Notes under the pieces: generated by a model
Database searches by the model: none
What the model saw: the letters and a program-made list of their open reading frames with translations, nothing else
What the model was told of the DNA's origin: nothing
In this document: in pieces, positions 4,914 to 8,287 of the stretch
How positions within the stretch are numbered: the stretch's first letter is position 1
How the letters are laid out: every line of letters starts with the position of its first letter
Source of the DNA: an uncultured Oscillibacter sp.
GTDB taxonomy: Bacteria > Bacillota > Clostridia > Oscillospirales > Oscillospiraceae
Reading direction: 5' to 3'
Assembly: GCA_910576845.1 (NCBI GenBank)
Contig: CAJTJA010000085.1
Coordinates: 1 to 8,287 of the forward strand
DNA length: 8,287 bases
Made by a program: the position numbers and the translations under genes

Positions 4914-7900
4914 ATGAATATTGCCAAAGCAAGCATTCAGCATAAAGTTGCGACCATTCTGGCAAGTATCCTGATCTGCGTCTTCGGCCTGATGTTCGCC
5001 ACGCAGCTCCAGATGGCTCTGATGCCGGAGATGGAAATGCCTATGGCCGTAGTCGCCTGCTATTATACCGGGGCCAATCCCAGTGATATTGAGGAATTGG
5101 TAACGCGGCCCCTGGAAAGCGCCATTATGTCCGTGCCCGGCGTAGACGAAATTTCTTCCACCTCCTCCGACGGCGTCAGCCAAATTCAAATCACTTACGT
5201 GGAAGGCACAGACCTGGACATTGCCGCCACAAAGCTTCGGGAGCAATTCGATATGGTGAGCCTCCCGGAGGACGCCATAGATCCCGTTATCATTAATATG
5301 AATCTCAGCGCCCTGATGCCCACCGCCATGATTGCCCTGATGGGTGAAGACCTCAGCCAGCTTCAGGTTCTGGCGGATGACGTAGTGGTACCTGCTCTGG
5401 AGCGCATCAACGGCGTGGCCCAGGTAACGGTAAACGGCGGCATCAGCCAGCAGATTGCCGTGGAATTGGATCCCACACGGGCGGCAGGCTATGGACTCTC
5501 CACCTCTTATGTCTCCCAGTTTTTGGCCGGGCAGAACCTGATCTATCCCGGCGGCAGCCTGAACAACGGCTCCAAGAAGCTCACGGTCAGCACAGATGCC
5601 AAATTCCAAACGGTGGAAGACGTACAAAATATGATCCTTTCCCTTCCCACCGGCGGAGCCGTCCGCCTCTCCGAGGTGGCGAATATCACACTGGAAGATA
5701 AGGACATGGATGCCATGGCAAAATCCGGCGAGGCCGCCTGCGTCGTGCTCCAGGTCTCCAAGCAGTCCTCCGCCAATGAGGTCTATGTCTCCGAGCAGGT
5801 GATAAAGCGGCTGGAGAGCCTGAAGCCCGATAATCCCAGCCTTCGCTACGCCGCCCCTTACCTTGCCAGCGACTACATCAACCAGACTGTGGACGCCGCT
5901 TATCAGAATATTCTGCAAGGCGTTCTGCTGGCAGCCATCGTGGTTCTGCTCTTCCTTCGCCGGGGCGGAGCTACGCTTACCATCGCCATATCCATGCCCA
6001 TCTGCATCCTGACGGTATTCCTGTTGATGAACGCCTTTGGACTGACGCTGAACATGATGTCTCTCGGCGGCATCGCTATGGGCGTAGGCATGATCGTAGA
6101 CAATTCCATCGTGGTTCTGGAAAATATCTACCGCTTTTCCGCTGAGGGACACAGCCGGGAGAGCGCCTGCATTGAGGGTACAAGTGAAGTGACAAGCTCC
6201 GTTCTCGCCTCCACCCTCACCACCGAAGCGGTCTTTGTTCCCCTGGCCCTCACCGGGGGCATGGCCGGAATGATGTTTAAGGATTTCTGCCTTACGATTG
6301 CCTCCCTGATTTTTGCATCCCTGGTCATTTCCCTGACTCTGGTGCCTCTTCTTTGCTATTTCACCCTGGACGAGGAAAAAGTCCGCCGCCGGCAAGAGAA
6401 ACGGGCCGGAAAGCAGTCCGGTCCCTTGAAGAGGCTGACCGAAAAGATCAGTGCGTTCTATCTGAAAACTCTGAACTTTTTTATTCGTCATTTGTTCCTC
6501 GGAATGGCAGCCTCCTTTGCTCTGGTAATTATTTTCGGCATTACGCTGGTGAACACAAAAATGGTGCTGACTCCCGATATGGATCAGGGAATGGTCAATC
6601 TCAGTATCAGCATGCCTATCGGGTCCCAGCTCAACGAGACATCCGTTATCGCGGACCGCGTGTCCTCCATCGTAGAGGCAGAGGTCCTGGAGATTGAAGA
6701 GATGTTTTACATCGCTTCCAATGAGTCTGTCACTATGATGATGGACATTGGCTCGAAGTCCCAGCGCCAGCGGAGCAGCAACGACATTGCCGTGGTCCTC
6801 CGGGAAGCGCTCCAGGACATCGCAGGCTGTGAAATCACAGTCTCTGCCTCGGATTCCGAAGCCATGATGGGCGGCGGCGGCGACATTGCCGTGGTCATCT
6901 CCGGGGACGATTATGAAACCCTTGCCTTCCTGGCAGACGATCTCATCCATCAGATTTCCGCCCTGCCCGATGCAGTGAACGTCACCAGCTCCCTCAGTGA
7001 AGAAATCCCCCAGGTAAAGGTCTCTGTCAACCGGGAAGCCGCGGCTCAATACGGCTTGACTGCCGCCTCCATCGGCGCAGCAGTCCGTTCGGAGCTCACC
7101 GGCTCCACGGCCACCAAGGTTACTATCGCGGGGCGGGAACTGAATGTAGTCGTCCGGGGCAGCGGCGCAGCCTCCCAGAGTCTGGATGCCCTGCGGTCCA
7201 TGGGCGTGCCATCCGCCTTCGGCGGGACGGTTCCGCTTTCCTCTGTAGCCGAGGTTGCCATTGAGCAGGCCCCCCAAACCATCACCCGTTCTAATCAGAC
7301 CCGTCAGGTGACCATTTCCGGCGATTCCATCAGCGGTGACACCGCCGCTATGACGGTGGCGATCTGGGAAATTCTGAATAACTACACATTCCCCCAGGGC
7401 TATGCCGTGGAGACCGACGGTTCTTACGAAACCATGATGGAGAGCTTTGGCGATTTGCTGCTGGCCCTTGCCGCGGCGCTGCTGCTGGTTTACTTCGTAC
7501 TGGCAGTGCAGTTCGAATCCTTCCTGATGCCCGTCATGGTTATGCTGATTCTTCCGGTAGCCTTCACCGGCTCCTTGTTCGGCCTGCCATTGACAGGACG
7601 GGATATCTCAATGCTGTCCCTGGTCTCCATCATCATGCTGGCGGGCACAGTGGTCAACTCCTCCATTATCCTGGTAGAGTATATCAAAATCCGAAGGGCC
7701 CGAGGGGAAGACCGGGAAACCGCCATTCTTCACGCCTGCCCGCTCCGGGTGCGGCCCATCCTCATGACCACGCTGACAACCATCCTGGCTATGGTTCCTA
7801 TGGCAATGGGTATTGGAGAAACCAACGAGATGATGGCGGACATGGGTATTACCATGATTGCCGGTATGGTCATCTCCACCATCGTAACCCTGGTGTTTAC

Positions 7901-8084
7901 CCCGGTATACTATTCCGTCATCGACAACCTGAGCCGCATCTTTCACCGGAAGACCAAGGGAGAAAATTCCCCGAAGCGTCCCCGGAACCCCCTCTTCAAA
8001 CGCAGGAACAAACACGAGGAGCTTCCCAAGTCCTCATCCTCTGAAGCTCCGGCTCCCGAAGCTGCGCCCATTGAAACTGCCTGA
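4914..8084 (+). CDS. RND-family efflux permease (AcrB/HAE-like)
   Basis: 1056 aa from ATG 4914 (GGGAGG at 4902-4907, 6 nt upstream); AcrB is 1049. The typical duplicated fold is visible: TM1 (13-30), a large outer porter loop (about 31-330), TM2-TM6 (about 333-482), a basic cytoplasmic link (488-510), TM7 (527-547), a second outer loop (548-845) and TM8-TM12 (about 847-1000). Known landmarks are present: the TM4 motif GMIVDNSIVVLEN (392-404), TM10 GTVVNSSIILVEY (911-923) and RVRPILMT (945-952) before TM11. Against AcrB, Asp407 is kept (D396), Asp408 is Asn (N397), Lys940 is Asn (N915), while Arg971 and Thr978 are kept (R945, T952). It should be a proton-driven exporter of drugs, lipids or other amphiphiles; the substrate cannot be read from sequence. 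The C-terminal tail (1008-1056) is long, basic and then Ser/Pro/Ala/Glu-rich. Confidence 0.95.
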   Translation: MNIAKASIQHKVATILASILICVFGLMFATQLQMALMPEMEMPMAVVACYYTGANPSDIEELVTRPLESAIMSVPGVDEISSTSSDGVSQIQITYVEGTDLDIAATKLREQFDMVSLPEDAIDPVIINMNLSALMPTAMIALMGEDLSQLQVLADDVVVPALERINGVAQVTVNGGISQQIAVELDPTRAAGYGLSTSYVSQFLAGQNLIYPGGSLNNGSKKLTVSTDAKFQTVEDVQNMILSLPTGGAVRLSEVANITLEDKDMDAMAKSGEAACVVLQVSKQSSANEVYVSEQVIKRLESLKPDNPSLRYAAPYLASDYINQTVDAAYQNILQGVLLAAIVVLLFLRRGGATLTIAISMPICILTVFLLMNAFGLTLNMMSLGGIAMGVGMIVDNSIVVLENIYRFSAEGHSRESACIEGTSEVTSSVLASTLTTEAVFVPLALTGGMAGMMFKDFCLTIASLIFASLVISLTLVPLLCYFTLDEEKVRRRQEKRAGKQSGPLKRLTEKISAFYLKTLNFFIRHLFLGMAASFALVIIFGITLVNTKMVLTPDMDQGMVNLSISMPIGSQLNETSVIADRVSSIVEAEVLEIEEMFYIASNESVTMMMDIGSKSQRQRSSNDIAVVLREALQDIAGCEITVSASDSEAMMGGGGDIAVVISGDDYETLAFLADDLIHQISALPDAVNVTSSLSEEIPQVKVSVNREAAAQYGLTAASIGAAVRSELTGSTATKVTIAGRELNVVVRGSGAASQSLDALRSMGVPSAFGGTVPLSSVAEVAIEQAPQTITRSNQTRQVTISGDSISGDTAAMTVAIWEILNNYTFPQGYAVETDGSYETMMESFGDLLLALAAALLLVYFVLAVQFESFLMPVMVMLILPVAFTGSLFGLPLTGRDISMLSLVSIIMLAGTVVNSSIILVEYIKIRRARGEDRETAILHACPLRVRPILMTTLTTILAMVPMAMGIGETNEMMADMGITMIAGMVISTIVTLVFTPVYYSVIDNLSRIFHRKTKGENSPKRPRNPLFKRRNKHEELPKSSSSEAPAPEAAPIETA

Positions 8085-8090
8085 CTATAT

Positions 8091-8122
8091 GAAAAAGCGG
8101 GACATCCGGTATCGGATGTCCC
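8091..8122 (-). terminator. Hairpin with minus-strand T-run after the efflux operon
   Basis: A perfect 10-bp stem (GGGACATCCG, 8099-8108, with CGGATGTCCC, 8113-8122) and a GTAT loop. The A-run 8092-8096 makes a T-run only on the minus strand, so it is a canonical terminator for leftward transcription, presumably of a gene beyond the right edge. Read rightward it lies 14 nt after the permease stop and may also end the operon, but without a T-tract. Confidence 0.6.
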
Positions 8123-8125
8123 ACA

Positions 8126-8157
8126 CAGGCTGGCGAAAAAGTGGTTTCGCCAGCCTG
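8126..8157. repeat. Hairpin A of the 3' cluster
   Basis: Perfect 13-bp inverted repeat (CAGGCTGGCGAAA / TTTCGCCAGCCTG) with loop AAGTGG. Its left arm doubles as the left end of the candidate element. Confidence 0.7.
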
Positions 8158-8159
8158 CG

Positions 8160-8196
8160 CAAGTTTTCAGAACGCTAAAAATGTTCTGAAAACTTG
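8160..8196. repeat. Hairpin B of the 3' cluster
   Basis: Perfect 14-bp inverted repeat (CAAGTTTTCAGAAC / GTTCTGAAAACTTG) with a 9-nt loop. The stem can be extended by a G-T and a C-G pair. Confidence 0.7.
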
Positions 8197-8207
8197 TGAT
8201 TTCAATG

Positions 8208-8238
8208 GTGCAGGAAACCCTTCCTGGGTTTCCCGCAC
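8208..8238. repeat. Hairpin C of the 3' cluster
   Basis: Inverted repeat GTGCAGGAAACCC / GGGTTTCCCGCAC style: 8 bp inner stem (8213-8220 with 8226-8233), one A/C mismatch, then 4 more pairs (8208-8211 with 8235-8238). Confidence 0.65.
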
Positions 8239-8287
8239 ACACCCTTCCTTCCCGTCAATGTAATCTTCCCATTTTTCGACAGGCTGA

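Larger units (their letters stand above)
8126..8286. repeat. Candidate small palindromic repeat element with terminal inverted repeats
   Basis: CAGGCTGGCGAAAAA (8126-8140) and TTTTTCGACAGGCTG (8272-8286) are inverted copies matching at 13 of 15 positions. They enclose about 161 bp with no open reading frame and three strong hairpins. This resembles a non-autonomous MITE-like or REP-like element. No target-site duplication can be checked because the window ends one base later. Confidence 0.4.

Noticed and set aside
4785..7277. Long open frame (830 codons) on the minus strand opposite the RND permease
   Set aside because: It mirrors the well-supported permease frame; the translation is Gly/His/Asn-rich with no domain signal, signal peptide or ribosome site, as expected from a GC-biased shadow frame.
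1..8287. CRISPR arrays, tRNA, rRNA, transposase, integrase or toxin-antitoxin genes
   Set aside because: None was seen; the XRE/membrane pair was considered as a toxin-antitoxin but the four-helix partner and operon layout give no toxin signature.

Overview
The window looks like a stretch of chromosome from a moderately GC-rich gut Clostridia (Oscillospiraceae-like: Flavonifractor, Lawsonibacter, Oscillibacter and relatives). This is inferred from strong AGGAGG ribosome sites, sigmaA-type promoters, lipoprotein-type secreted proteins, the small XRE/membrane-protein pair, and the style of the RND operon. No rRNA, tRNA or lineage marker is present, so the taxonomy is an inference. Coding density is high and no stretch over 300 bases lacks a gene.

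Left part (1-1340): the 5' end of a zinc-type ABC transporter lipoprotein (ZnuA/AdcA-like) runs leftward off the edge. It is divergently transcribed from a two-gene operon with an ATGA overlap: a 68-aa XRE repressor-like protein and a four-helix membrane protein of unknown function. The 196-bp divergent spacer carries a promoter in each direction and three copies of an 18-bp palindrome (TGTAAAGG-N2-CCTTTACA), spaced about four helical turns apart. A perfect 11-bp hairpin ends the rightward pair.

Centre and right (1372-8084): a TetR/AcrR-family regulator is driven by a perfect-consensus sigmaA promoter with two tandem palindromic operators (ATGACA-N3-TGTCAT) just downstream of its -10 box, which suggests autorepression. 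Nine bases after its stop lies a second promoter with a 19-bp spacer and an ACCTTCC/GGAAGGT-type dyad, the architecture of MerR-family-activated promoters. It drives a tripartite efflux operon: a secreted TolC-like helical protein, a lipoprotein membrane-fusion (adaptor) protein and an RND permease. The permease would export a substrate through the membrane, with the adaptor and TolC-like protein built around it. In a cell without an outer membrane the role of the TolC-like protein is unclear. It keeps both tip-type repeats of TolC but appears to lack the beta-barrel insertions.

Right end (8085-8287): no gene. There are four consecutive hairpins. The first has a T-run only on the minus strand. 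The other three sit inside a ~161-bp segment bounded by imperfect 15-bp terminal inverted repeats, a candidate small non-autonomous repeat element.

Most worth following up: the barrel-less TolC-like component with altered adaptor tip and proton-relay residues, and the combination of a TetR gene with a MerR-type promoter at the same efflux locus.
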